The notes beneath the pieces are model-generated. The model was not told the origin of the DNA, did not search any database, and worked only from the letters and a program-made list of their open reading frames with translations. Positions 46,032 through 53,982 of a stretch of 64,000 bases of DNA are shown here, piece by piece (position 1 is the stretch's first letter; every line of letters begins with the position of its first letter). The position numbers and the translations under genes are program-made. This DNA is from Pedobacter cryotolerans (GTDB lineage Bacteria; Bacteroidota; Bacteroidia; Sphingobacteriales; Sphingobacteriaceae): assembly GCF_005116475.1 (NCBI RefSeq), contig NZ_SWBO01000012.1, positions 1-64,000 on the forward strand, given 5' to 3'.

Positions 46032-47933
46032 ATGAGCGATCAGATCAAGCACGAATGCGGTATAGCTTTTATCCGCCTGTTAAAACCTCTCTCATACTAC
46101 CAAGAAAAATACGGTACTGCACTTTACGGACTTAACAAATTGTATTTGTTAATGGAAAAACAGCATAATCGTGGGCAGGATGGAGCTGGTATTGCTACCA
46201 TAAAGCTAGACATGAAACCTGGTAGCAGATACATTAGTCGCTACCGTTCTATGGCGCAAAATGCGGTTGCAGATATTTTTGGATACGTACAAAACAAGTT
46301 TGTAGATATACAAAATGAAACGCCAGAGTTGATGAAAGACACAGAGTTTTTAAAGCAAAATGTAAGCTTTATTGGCGAAGTACTTTTGGGTCATTTACGT
46401 TATGGTACACACGGCAAAAATAGCATCGAAAATTGCCATCCGTTTTTACGCCAAAATAATTGGATGACCAGAAACTTGGTAATTGCCGGTAATTTTAACA
46501 TGACTAATGTTGATGAATTATTAGAGCAACTGTATGAGCTTGGTCAGCATCCAAAAGAAAAAGCAGATACGGTTACAGTTTTAGAGAAAATTGGTCATTT
46601 CTTAGATGATGAAAATCAGGTTTTATTTGATGAATACAAAAAAGAAGGCCTTTCTAATGTAGAAATTACACATAAGATTTCTGAAAGTTTAAATATCGCT
46701 AAAATTCTTCGTCGCTCTGCAAAAGATTGGGATGGTGGTTATACCATTTCTGGTATAGTTGGTAATGGCGATGCTTTTGTTTTGAGAGATCCTTCAGGTA
46801 TCCGCCCTGCGTTTTATTATGCCGATGATGAAATTGTGGTTGCAGCATCTGAAAGACCAGCGATACAAACTGCTTTTAACGTACAAATTAAACAGGTAAA
46901 AGAAATTGAACCTGGATATGCTTTAATCGTTAAAAAAGATGGTACAGTTACGCAAGAGATGTACCGTGAACCAGCAGAGAAAAGAGCCTGTTCATTTGAG
47001 CGTATTTATTTCTCGCGTGGTAGCGATGCGGATATTTATAAAGAACGTAAGCAGTTAGGTCATTTATTAATTCCACAGGTTTTAAGTGCGGTTAACAAAG
47101 ATTTAAAAAATACAGTTTTCTCATTTATTCCAAACACTGCCGAAGTTTCATTTTATGGAATGGTAGAAGGTTTGCATCAATATGTGCGTGAGGTTCAAAA
47201 AGATGTGCTAATTAACAATAAAGAACAACTTAATGATGAGCAATTGAATGAATTGCTATCTATGAGCCCAAGAGTTGAAAAGTTGGCGATTAAGGATGTT
47301 AAGCTGCGCACTTTTATCACGCAAGATGCGGATAGGGGAGAAATGGTAGCACATGTTTATGATACCACCTACGGCGTAATTAAAAACGATACCGATACCT
47401 TAGTTGCGGTTGATGATTCTATTGTTCGTGGTACAACACTGAAGCAAAGTATCATCAAAATCATCGATCGTTTGCATCCTAAAAAGATCATTATCGTATC
47501 ATCTGCGCCTCAAATTCGTTATCCAGATTGTTATGGTATCGATATGTCTAAAATGGGTCAATTTGTAGCTTTTGATGCAGCCATACAATTGTTAAAAGAA
47601 CGTGGCATGGAACACATCATCGAAGAGGTTTACGAAAAATGTAAAGCTTCTTTATTGTTGCCAAAAGAGCAAATTGTAAATTATGTTAAAGATATTTACA
47701 GGCCATTCAAACAACAAGAAATTTCAGATCAAATCGCAAAAATTATTACACCAAAAGGTACTGTTGCCGAGGTTGAAGTGATTTATCAAACTTTAGATAA
47801 TTTGCATATCGCTTGCCCTAACCATAGTGGCGATTGGTATTTTTCCGGTAATTACCCAACTCCAGGCGGCAATAAAGTGGTAAATAAAGCCTTTGTAAAC
47901 TGGAAAGAAGGAAATAATCAAAGGGCTTACTAA
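46032..47933 (+). CDS. purF: Amidophosphoribosyltransferase, long Bacteroidota form
   Basis: A 633-residue purine enzyme: N-terminal class II glutaminase with nucleophile C9 (HECGIAFIRL) after an eight-residue leader that must be removed, and a C-terminal phosphoribosyltransferase with the PRPP loop VAVDDSIVRGTT. PurF of other bacteria has about 470-505 residues; the extra length is spread over insertions (about 45-95 and 400-440) and a long C-terminal tail. The glutaminase residues HLRYGTHG and NFNMTN are intact. Reaction: PRPP and glutamine to phosphoribosylamine. Confidence 0.88.
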   Translation: MSDQIKHECGIAFIRLLKPLSYYQEKYGTALYGLNKLYLLMEKQHNRGQDGAGIATIKLDMKPGSRYISRYRSMAQNAVADIFGYVQNKFVDIQNETPELMKDTEFLKQNVSFIGEVLLGHLRYGTHGKNSIENCHPFLRQNNWMTRNLVIAGNFNMTNVDELLEQLYELGQHPKEKADTVTVLEKIGHFLDDENQVLFDEYKKEGLSNVEITHKISESLNIAKILRRSAKDWDGGYTISGIVGNGDAFVLRDPSGIRPAFYYADDEIVVAASERPAIQTAFNVQIKQVKEIEPGYALIVKKDGTVTQEMYREPAEKRACSFERIYFSRGSDADIYKERKQLGHLLIPQVLSAVNKDLKNTVFSFIPNTAEVSFYGMVEGLHQYVREVQKDVLINNKEQLNDEQLNELLSMSPRVEKLAIKDVKLRTFITQDADRGEMVAHVYDTTYGVIKNDTDTLVAVDDSIVRGTTLKQSIIKIIDRLHPKKIIIVSSAPQIRYPDCYGIDMSKMGQFVAFDAAIQLLKERGMEHIIEEVYEKCKASLLLPKEQIVNYVKDIYRPFKQQEISDQIAKIITPKGTVAEVEVIYQTLDNLHIACPNHSGDWYFSGNYPTPGGNKVVNKAFVNWKEGNNQRAY

Positions 47934-48196
47934 CCCCTAAATCCCCTAAAGGGGACTTGTTATAGTTTAAAATAATTAAGGGTGAAAACGAAAGTTTTTG
48001 CCCTTTTTGATTCTGCAGTCCTGCTTTGCATTGCAAGTCCTCGGCTCGTTCCTCACCTGCGGGCTTTTCATTGCAATCAGGTTTAGAATTAAAGCAGCTG
48101 CTCATTGCAAAACCGTACAATAAGGATAAATATAAATCCAATTCTTGAACAAACTTTCTGTGCATTTTATTTGTTAATTATCAAAAAAATAGCAAC
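47934..48196. other. Gap after purF with CCCCTAAAGGGG element
   Basis: CCCCTAAATCCCCTAAAGGGG at about 47936 is a half-site of the repeat at 36664. The rest is a GC-richer patch around 48000-48060 (CCTCGGCTCGTTCCTCACCT) without a gene. A 115-codon minus frame through here has no family features. Confidence 0.4.
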
Positions 48197-48760
48197 ATGA
48201 GAAAGATTTTTTTATGGATAATAGTTTGTTTAGGTTTAGCTTGTTCAGATGCTAAACAAAACAAGGTTGAAGATGCCATATCAAGAACGAGTGATAGTTT
48301 AAATGCAAAGTTGAATAAGCTAAATGATACTTTAAAAAAAGTAGGTGACGATGTTAAAAATAAAATTCCTAAAGTTAAAATTGAAATAGAACGAACTATT
48401 CCAATTAGTTTACAATGGATCGGGATGAAGCCAAATGCACAAGGAAAAGCGCAATTAATTAAGCAAAATGATGGTTGGTTTAGCATTAGAGGTGAGCAAA
48501 CAAATGCAAATAACGAGTTCCTTAAAATTAATGGTAAACTAAAGAGAATAGATGCAAGCACTATTTCTTTTGAAGGAACGATTATCACCTATATTAAAAC
48601 TATAAACGGAGGAGCACCCTGTGAAAAAACGGGTAAACAAAATTTCTTAAAAATTGGTGATCGAAGCTATTATCGTTTACAAAATATGGAAAATTGTGAA
48701 GGCGGTAAAGTTGTAGATTATATAGATTTATATAATTTAAACGAAGTTTATAAATCTTAA
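48197..48760 (+). CDS. Hypothetical lipoprotein
   Basis: A 187-residue protein with a lipoprotein signal: MRKIFLWIIVCLGLACSD, lipobox LACS. Residues 25-60 form a charged helical stretch (SDSLNAKLNKLNDTLKKVGD). The rest is a strand-rich domain ending with a conserved-looking GKQNFLKIGDRSYYRLQ. I recognise no family. It probably faces the periplasm. Confidence 0.65.
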   Translation: MRKIFLWIIVCLGLACSDAKQNKVEDAISRTSDSLNAKLNKLNDTLKKVGDDVKNKIPKVKIEIERTIPISLQWIGMKPNAQGKAQLIKQNDGWFSIRGEQTNANNEFLKINGKLKRIDASTISFEGTIITYIKTINGGAPCEKTGKQNFLKIGDRSYYRLQNMENCEGGKVVDYIDLYNLNEVYKS

Positions 48761-49383
48761 ATGTAAAACTGATGATAGGTTTTGTATAACAACCAAAGTG
48801 CAAAAGCAATAATAATAATGCCCGCCACTTTATTTAATTTTCTTAACGTATCCTCCTTAATTCTGTATCTAAGTTTGCTAGAATAATAACTTTTTAAACT
48901 GTCAATAGCTAACTGAGTAGCCATTGCTATAAAAAAGCAGAAAAGTTTTTCATTTAGTCGGTTATTTAGTTTTACCGAGATAATTCCGCTTACAATAATC
49001 CAAAACATTAAGGTCGATGGCGTTAAAATGCACATCAAAAAACCTTTCAAAAGATAGCCTCGTTTGCTAATCTTTATCATCGTATTATTTTCATAATTGA
49101 TAGATACCTTAGATAGCAGGTAATAAATGCCAACAGCTAATAAAAATATGCCTCCAAATATGCCAACATATTTGTCAAAACTTTCTTGGTAAACCAAAAA
49201 CTGACTACCGAAAAGAACAATGGCAATTAAAATGACATCGCTAATAATTACACCTAATGCCAATGAAAACCCAGCCATAAAGCCTTTTTCAATGCTAGTC
49301 TTAATCATTGCAAAAAAAACAGGACCAGTTAAGAATGAGGAAATTAGCCCTGCACCCAAACCTAGTATAATCGCTTCGAACAT
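48757..49383 (-). CDS. LysE-family exporter
   Basis: A 208-residue inner membrane exporter with six membrane segments. The start FEAIILGLGAGLISSFLTGP matches LysE/RhtB proteins (GxxxGPxF). The ATG at 49383 is preferred; a TTG at 49416 would add a polar leader. Exports amino acids or similar solutes; substrate unknown. Its 3' end overlaps that of the convergent lipoprotein gene by 4 nt. Confidence 0.82.
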   Translation of the reverse strand: MFEAIILGLGAGLISSFLTGPVFFAMIKTSIEKGFMAGFSLALGVIISDVILIAIVLFGSQFLVYQESFDKYVGIFGGIFLLAVGIYYLLSKVSINYENNTMIKISKRGYLLKGFLMCILTPSTLMFWIIVSGIISVKLNNRLNEKLFCFFIAMATQLAIDSLKSYYSSKLRYRIKEDTLRKLNKVAGIIIIAFALWLLYKTYHQFYI

Positions 49384-49519
49384 TCGTCTATCAATATAAT
49401 TTGTGCTAATATGCAATTTTTAAAGCTAAAAACTATCCATTTTATGTTATAGTTTTTTACAAGTTTATAGCTTATACGCATATAATACGCGTTAAATTAA
49501 CGTTTATAAAATTTTTGAT

Positions 49520-49538
49520 GAGTGTTAAAAATACACTC
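49520..49538 (+). promoter_or_regulatory. Palindromic operator before the sugar permease (site D)
   Basis: GAGTGTT-N5-TACACTC is a palindrome with a single imperfection and the same 5-nt core spacing as the sites at 5800, 9257 and 10111. A -7-like box TATGTTTA lies at 49559-49566, so the site sits just upstream of the -33 region. The start codon at 49609 follows. Confidence 0.62.
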
Positions 49539-49608
49539 AATAACCAATAAATTTTATTTATGTTTAGCGAACCAAAATTTAATATTAAACTAAAACTTTT
49601 ATCCACAC

Positions 49609-51039
49609 ATGGAACAAAATTCAAAAACCAATTGGGCACAGTTCATTCCCTTAGTAACTGTTTTCTTCTTTTGGGGTTTCGTTGCTGCAAGTAACGATAT
49701 TTTAATACCAGTATTTAAAGCTGCCTTTAACTTATCACAAAGAGAAAGTCAGTTGGTATCATTGGCATTTTACATTGCTTACACTGTTGGGTCATTAATT
49801 TACATAGGTATTTCGGCCTTAATGAAAACAGATTTAATTAATAAAATAGGTTATAAAAATAGTTTGGCTTTAGGTTTGGTTATTTCGGCAATAGGAACAT
49901 TGCTATTCTATCCTGCTGCTAATTTAGGTTCATTTCCATTAATGCTTACTGGCTTATTTATAGTGGCCTTAGGGTTTTCATTGCAGCAAACTGTTGCAAA
50001 CCCATTGGCAATTGCATTAGGGCCAATTAAAACTGGTTCGCAGCGTTTAACATTGGCAGGTGGTATCAATAATTTTGGTACAACCATCGGTCCGCTTATT
50101 GTTAGTTTTGCTATTTTTGGTTCTGCCGCAAGTGAGAATACAACAATTAGTATTGAGAGCGTTAAAATTCCATACTTAATATTGGGTGCAGCATTTTTAT
50201 TGGTAGCAGTTTTTTTAAAAATGTCTTCATTGCCTGATAAACCGCCTCTAACCGAAGCAAAAATTGAAGATGGCTCAACCAAAGGCAATGCACTAAAATA
50301 CCCTCAACTGGTTTTGGGTATGATTGCTATTTTTGTTTATGTTGGTGTTGAAGTTTCAACGGCTAGTAATTTGCCAGCATATATGGAAGAAGATTTAGGT
50401 TTTGCTATTAAAGATATTGCCCCATACATTTCATTATACTGGGCAAGTATGATGATTGGTCGTTGGACTGGAGCTGTTGAAGCTTTTACAGACAAAGTAA
50501 GTTTGCAAAAGGTGTTAAGATTTGTTGCACCATATTTGGCATTTGGTATCTTTTTATTGGTAAATGCTATTGCAAAACATGATTTGGCTCCTTTTTACGT
50601 TTATGCTTTAATTATTTTAGTTTTAATAGCTGCAGATATGGCAAGTAAAGGAAATCCAGCCCGTATGCTATTCATTTTTTCGGCTATTGGCATAGCAGCT
50701 TTATTAATTGGTATGTTTACCGATGGTATGGTTAGTGTTTATGCATTTACAAGCGTTGGTTTGTTTTGTAGTACTTTATGGCCTTGTATTTTTACCTTAG
50801 CAGTTAGTGGTTTAGGTAAAAATACCAGTCAAGGTAGTAGCTTCTTAATTATGATGATTATGGGTGGTGGAATAATTAGTTATTTACAAGGTTATGTTTC
50901 TGAATTTACTGGCATTCAGTATAGCTATATTGTTGGTATTGCATGTTTTGCTTACTTAGCATTTTATGCTTTAAAAGCTAGTAGTATTTTAAAATCGCAA
51001 GGAATTAACTTTGACGAAAAGATCTCAGGCGGTCACTAA
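49609..51039 (+). CDS. FucP/GluP-like sugar:H+ symporter
   Basis: A 476-residue major facilitator with 12 membrane segments. The start FFFWGFVAASNDILIP and the block LQQTVANPLAIALGP match the fucose/glucose-galactose permease family, and the middle motif STASNLPAYMEED also fits. It probably imports a hexose. A second, similar permease follows. The operator at 49520 ties its expression to the glycolytic operon at 6.4-9.2 kb. Confidence 0.87.
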   Translation: MEQNSKTNWAQFIPLVTVFFFWGFVAASNDILIPVFKAAFNLSQRESQLVSLAFYIAYTVGSLIYIGISALMKTDLINKIGYKNSLALGLVISAIGTLLFYPAANLGSFPLMLTGLFIVALGFSLQQTVANPLAIALGPIKTGSQRLTLAGGINNFGTTIGPLIVSFAIFGSAASENTTISIESVKIPYLILGAAFLLVAVFLKMSSLPDKPPLTEAKIEDGSTKGNALKYPQLVLGMIAIFVYVGVEVSTASNLPAYMEEDLGFAIKDIAPYISLYWASMMIGRWTGAVEAFTDKVSLQKVLRFVAPYLAFGIFLLVNAIAKHDLAPFYVYALIILVLIAADMASKGNPARMLFIFSAIGIAALLIGMFTDGMVSVYAFTSVGLFCSTLWPCIFTLAVSGLGKNTSQGSSFLIMMIMGGGIISYLQGYVSEFTGIQYSYIVGIACFAYLAFYALKASSILKSQGINFDEKISGGH

Positions 51040-51060
51040 ATCAAAATCTATTTTATTTAA

Positions 51061-51093
51061 AGAGTCCCGATTTGCATCGAGGGCTCTTTTTTT
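51061..51093 (+). terminator. Terminator between the two sugar permeases
   Basis: AGAGTCCCGAT and ATCGAGGGCTCT pair with one bulge and one G-U pair around a 4-nt loop, followed by seven T. Thus the second permease probably has its own promoter. Confidence 0.8.
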
Positions 51094-51183
51094 GTGCTAA
51101 TCAAACGTTTGCGGAGTTTTTAATTCTCGAATGGTTTTTGTTTTTGCTTATGTTAGCTAAAAATTTAAACCCTAAACTAAACA

Positions 51184-52467
51184 ATGACAACTATTTCAAA
51201 CCAAAACAGAACAGCATTATTACCAATGGTAATTTGTTGTGGGCTGTTTTTTATTTTCGGCTTTGTAACTTGGGCCAATGGTACATTAATTCCTTTCTTA
51301 AAATTAGCGCTAGATTTAGAAACTGATTTACAAGCGTTTTTTGTAACCTTCGCTTCTTACATTGCTTATTTTTTTCTTGCCTTACCTAGTTCTTGGATTT
51401 TACAGAAAATCGGTTTCAAAAACGGATTAGTGTTGGGTATGGTAATTTTAGGAGTAGGGTCTTTGATATTTATACCAGCAGCCGATAATAGAAGTTATGG
51501 ATTGTTCTTAACAGGTATTTTTATTCAAGGATCTGCAATGGCTTTATTACAAACTGCAGTAAACCCTTATTTAAGTATTATCGGTCCAATAGATAGCGCA
51601 GCCGCCCGTATTTCTATAGCAGGTTTGTGTAATAAAGGTGCTGGTGTATTAGTACCAATTATTTTTGGTGTATTATTCTTGAAGAACTCGGCAGAAACTA
51701 CAGCAAAAATTAATGCCACTTCAGACATCAATGCTAAAAATGCAATCTTAGATGAATTATTACAGCGGGTACATACGCCTTACATAGTTTTAGCAGTAGT
51801 ATTCGTTATTTTTGCCATAGTAATTAAGTTTGTTAACCTACCAGAAGTAGAAGCCGAAGAAGCTATTGTGGATGAAAACAGTAACGTAAAAGTTAAGTCT
51901 AGCATCTTCCAATATCCTCATTTATTTTTAGGAGCTTTTGCTATTTTCTGTTGCGTAGCAGTAGAAGTTATGGCTGGAGATGGAATTGCTACTTACGGAC
52001 GTGAGCTAAACATCAACCCAAATATTGTTCGTTTCTCTACATCATTTACTTTAATATGTATGTTAGTAGGTTATGTAATTGGTATTATTGCTATTCCTAA
52101 AATTTTAAGCCAGCAAATGGCATTACGTATTTGCGCTGTATTGGGAGTAACATTAACTTGTATATCAGCTTTTTCAACTGGCAATGTTTCCTTCTATTCA
52201 GTAGCATTATTGGGTTTAGCGAACTCGCTGATGTGGCCTGCAATTTTCCCATTAGGCATTAAAGGTTTAGGTAAGTTTACTAAAACAGGATCAGCAATTA
52301 TGATTATGGGTATTGCTGGTGGTGCATTAGTTTTACCCATTTATGGTTTCTTAAAAGATAGTCTTTCAATTGATTTTCAGCTTGCATTTTTATACACGCT
52401 ATTGCCAGCTTACCTTTATATTATTTATTTTGCCGTTAAAGTACATAAAGCAGGCTCGAAGGAATAG
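51184..52467 (+). CDS. FucP/GluP-like sugar permease, second copy
   Basis: A 427-residue transporter, paralog of the preceding gene, with 12 membrane segments: LFFIFGFVTWANGTLIPFLK, then MALLQTAVNPYLSIIGP. It is shorter because the linker region after the first half is different. A perfect 10-bp palindrome CAAACGTTTG lies upstream at 51102-51111, but the operator of the first permease is absent. Substrate probably a hexose. Confidence 0.86.
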   Translation: MTTISNQNRTALLPMVICCGLFFIFGFVTWANGTLIPFLKLALDLETDLQAFFVTFASYIAYFFLALPSSWILQKIGFKNGLVLGMVILGVGSLIFIPAADNRSYGLFLTGIFIQGSAMALLQTAVNPYLSIIGPIDSAAARISIAGLCNKGAGVLVPIIFGVLFLKNSAETTAKINATSDINAKNAILDELLQRVHTPYIVLAVVFVIFAIVIKFVNLPEVEAEEAIVDENSNVKVKSSIFQYPHLFLGAFAIFCCVAVEVMAGDGIATYGRELNINPNIVRFSTSFTLICMLVGYVIGIIAIPKILSQQMALRICAVLGVTLTCISAFSTGNVSFYSVALLGLANSLMWPAIFPLGIKGLGKFTKTGSAIMIMGIAGGALVLPIYGFLKDSLSIDFQLAFLYTLLPAYLYIIYFAVKVHKAGSKE

Positions 52468-52519
52468 AAGGCTAAGTTTTAATTAGGTAAATAAATTAAC
52501 TTCAAGCTTAAAAAAATAT

Positions 52520-52527
52520 TAATTTTG
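52520..52527 (+). promoter_or_regulatory. Deaminase gene -7 box
   Basis: TAATTTTG, a TAnnTTTG match, 45 nt before the ATG at 52573. A TTG start at 52525 would lie in this box and is rejected. Confidence 0.5.
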
Positions 52528-52572
52528 ATTGCTCTCTGGTGTAAAATCGGAGCGCTTTTGAATTTACCAAAA

Positions 52573-53034
52573 ATGGCAAAACAAGCATTTAACGATATCT
52601 ATATGAGGTTGGCTACAGATTTAGCTACTCGTTCTCATTGTGTAAGAGCTCATGTGGGTGCAGTATTAACAAAAGATACAAGAATAATCTCTATCGGTTA
52701 CAATGGCCCACCAGCAGGCACCCACAATTGCGATGAAGAGTGGCCAGAACATGGTTGCGCTAGAGACAGTAAAGGAAGTTGTTCTTTAGCATTACATGCC
52801 GAAGAAAACGCAATTTTGTATGCGGTTAAAAATGGCTCTAAAATAGAAGGGTCAACACTATATACTACTTTATCGCCATGCATTGCCTGTGCCAGACTGA
52901 TTTTGTCATCAGGTATTAGAAAGGTTTATTTTAAAGACTCTTATGCTGCTTACAAAGGTTTAGCAAGCGATGAAGGCGTAGATTTTTTATTGCGGTTTGG
53001 GGTTGAAGTTTTGCAACATGAAGTTGTGGATTAA
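52573..53034 (+). CDS. dCMP deaminase family protein
   Basis: A 153-residue zinc deaminase converting dCMP to dUMP for thymidylate supply. The catalytic HAE is H75-E77 and the zinc PCxxC is C103 and C106. Additional Cys and His between 50 and 70 (HNCDEEWPEHGCARD) fit the second zinc of ComEB-type enzymes. Start at ATG 52573 gives the family-typical N terminus. Confidence 0.9.
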   Translation: MAKQAFNDIYMRLATDLATRSHCVRAHVGAVLTKDTRIISIGYNGPPAGTHNCDEEWPEHGCARDSKGSCSLALHAEENAILYAVKNGSKIEGSTLYTTLSPCIACARLILSSGIRKVYFKDSYAAYKGLASDEGVDFLLRFGVEVLQHEVVD

Positions 53035-53052
53035 ATTTGTACTTCATTTATC

Positions 53053-53083
53053 TTGACAACTTGACAAGTTGTTGTTATATTTG
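53053..53083 (+). promoter_or_regulatory. Promoter and palindromic operator of the toxin-antitoxin pair
   Basis: A perfect -7 box TATATTTG lies at 53076-53083 with a TTG at 53053-53055. Between them is the perfect palindrome CAACTTG-A-CAAGTTG (53057-53071). Such a site is expected for autorepression by the antitoxin. Confidence 0.65.
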
Positions 53084-53099
53084 ATTAAAATAATTGAAA

Positions 53100-53330
53100 A
53101 TGAAAACAATGACGGTTGGAGAGTTTAAAACGAACTTTTCAGAAGTAATGGAGCAAGTTAAAGCAGGAATTTCTATCGCAGTTACTTTTGGTAGAAAGAA
53201 AGAAGTAATTGGTTATTTTGTTCCGGAAAAAAAAAATAAGCCAGCTAAAAGAAAACTAGGTATAGTAAATGCTAATGTTGTATTTAAGGATGATTTTGAA
53301 ATGAGCGATGAAGAATTTCTGGGTTTATGA
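53100..53330 (+). CDS. Antitoxin, Phd/YefM type
   Basis: A 76-residue protein starting MKTMTVGEFKTNFSEVMEQV, the Phd/YefM dimerisation and DNA-binding fold, with a positively charged middle (PEKKNKPAKRKLG) and a C-terminal acidic tail that would cover the toxin. The ATG at 53100 is preferred over a TTG at 53094. It overlaps the toxin gene by 4 nt (ATGA). Confidence 0.85.
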   Translation: MKTMTVGEFKTNFSEVMEQVKAGISIAVTFGRKKEVIGYFVPEKKNKPAKRKLGIVNANVVFKDDFEMSDEEFLGL

Positions 53331-53725
53331 TTTATTTACTAGATACACATGTACTCATTTGGGCGATAAGTGACCCAAGTAAACTATCAAAAAAAGTAAA
53401 AGAACTTCTAGAAGATACAAAAAACAAAATTTTGGTAAGCTCTCTAAGCTTATGGGAGATTTCATTAAAGTTTTCACTCAATAAGTTGGATTTGGGAGGA
53501 ATGGCACCACAAGATTTTCCTGACCATATTTTAAAGATTGGATTTGATGTTGTTCCAATTTCAGCATCTGAGACTTCAACATTTCATTTTTTAAAATCGG
53601 ATTTCCATCGAGACCCCTTTGATAGGATGCTGATTTGGCAAGCAATAAAACAGAATGTAGTCTTAATTAGTAAAGATGAAAGGGTTGCAAAGTATAAAGA
53701 GTCAGGATTGAAGGTGGTTTGGTAG
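53327..53725 (+). CDS. PIN-domain toxin (VapC-like)
   Basis: A 132-residue PIN ribonuclease. Conserved acidic residues: D6 (MIYLLDTHVLIW), E in SLWEISLK, and the pair in HRDPFDRMLIWQA. Together with the preceding antitoxin it forms a type II module; the PIN-Phd combination (instead of VapB) is common. RNA target unknown. Confidence 0.88.
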   Translation: MIYLLDTHVLIWAISDPSKLSKKVKELLEDTKNKILVSSLSLWEISLKFSLNKLDLGGMAPQDFPDHILKIGFDVVPISASETSTFHFLKSDFHRDPFDRMLIWQAIKQNVVLISKDERVAKYKESGLKVVW

Positions 53726-53774
53726 CTTTTTCTCAGCACAATTTTTATTTCTAGCCCCGATTGTCGCGTAAATC

Positions 53775-53880
53775 CTTCTGTGTTGTCATGCTAAGGTGAA
53801 CCGATTTCTAATCGGTAGCGTAGTAGAAGCATAACACAGAAGATTGCAGCAAAAGCCTGCCTGCCGGCAGGCAGGCGGGA
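53775..53880. repeat. Palindromic repeat cluster with a perfect 22-bp core
   Basis: Positions 53855-53876 form a perfect palindrome built from GCCTGCCTGCC and its complement, with no loop, far more GC-rich than the surroundings. Left of it, CCGATTTCTAATCGG (53800-53814) forms another hairpin. It lies between the toxin gene and guaA. Confidence 0.65.
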
Positions 53881-53971
53881 CTAACATTAACTTTTGCACT
53901 ATAATTGCGCTTCAAATATTGAATTGTAGGAAAATCTCACTTCTCACTTCTCACATCTCATATCTAATTGT

Positions 53972-53979
53972 TACCTTTG
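53972..53979 (+). promoter_or_regulatory. guaA -7 box, near-leaderless
   Basis: TACCTTTG matches TAnnTTTG and ends 3 nt before the ATG at 53983. With the usual spacing the transcript would start at or within a few bases of the start codon. Confidence 0.55.
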
Positions 53980-53982
53980 CGC

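Noticed and set aside
47818..48165. 115-residue minus-strand ORF between purF and the lipoprotein gene
   Set aside because: It overlaps the purF 3' end and the repeat, with no recognisable motif.
51102..51111. CAAACGTTTG palindrome as a copy of the sugar operator
   Set aside because: Its core differs (no GTGT/ACAC), so it is not part of the same set; it may be another site or chance.
52525..52572. Upstream TTG start of the deaminase
   Set aside because: It overlaps the -7 box at 52520-52527; the ATG at 52573 gives the normal family N terminus.
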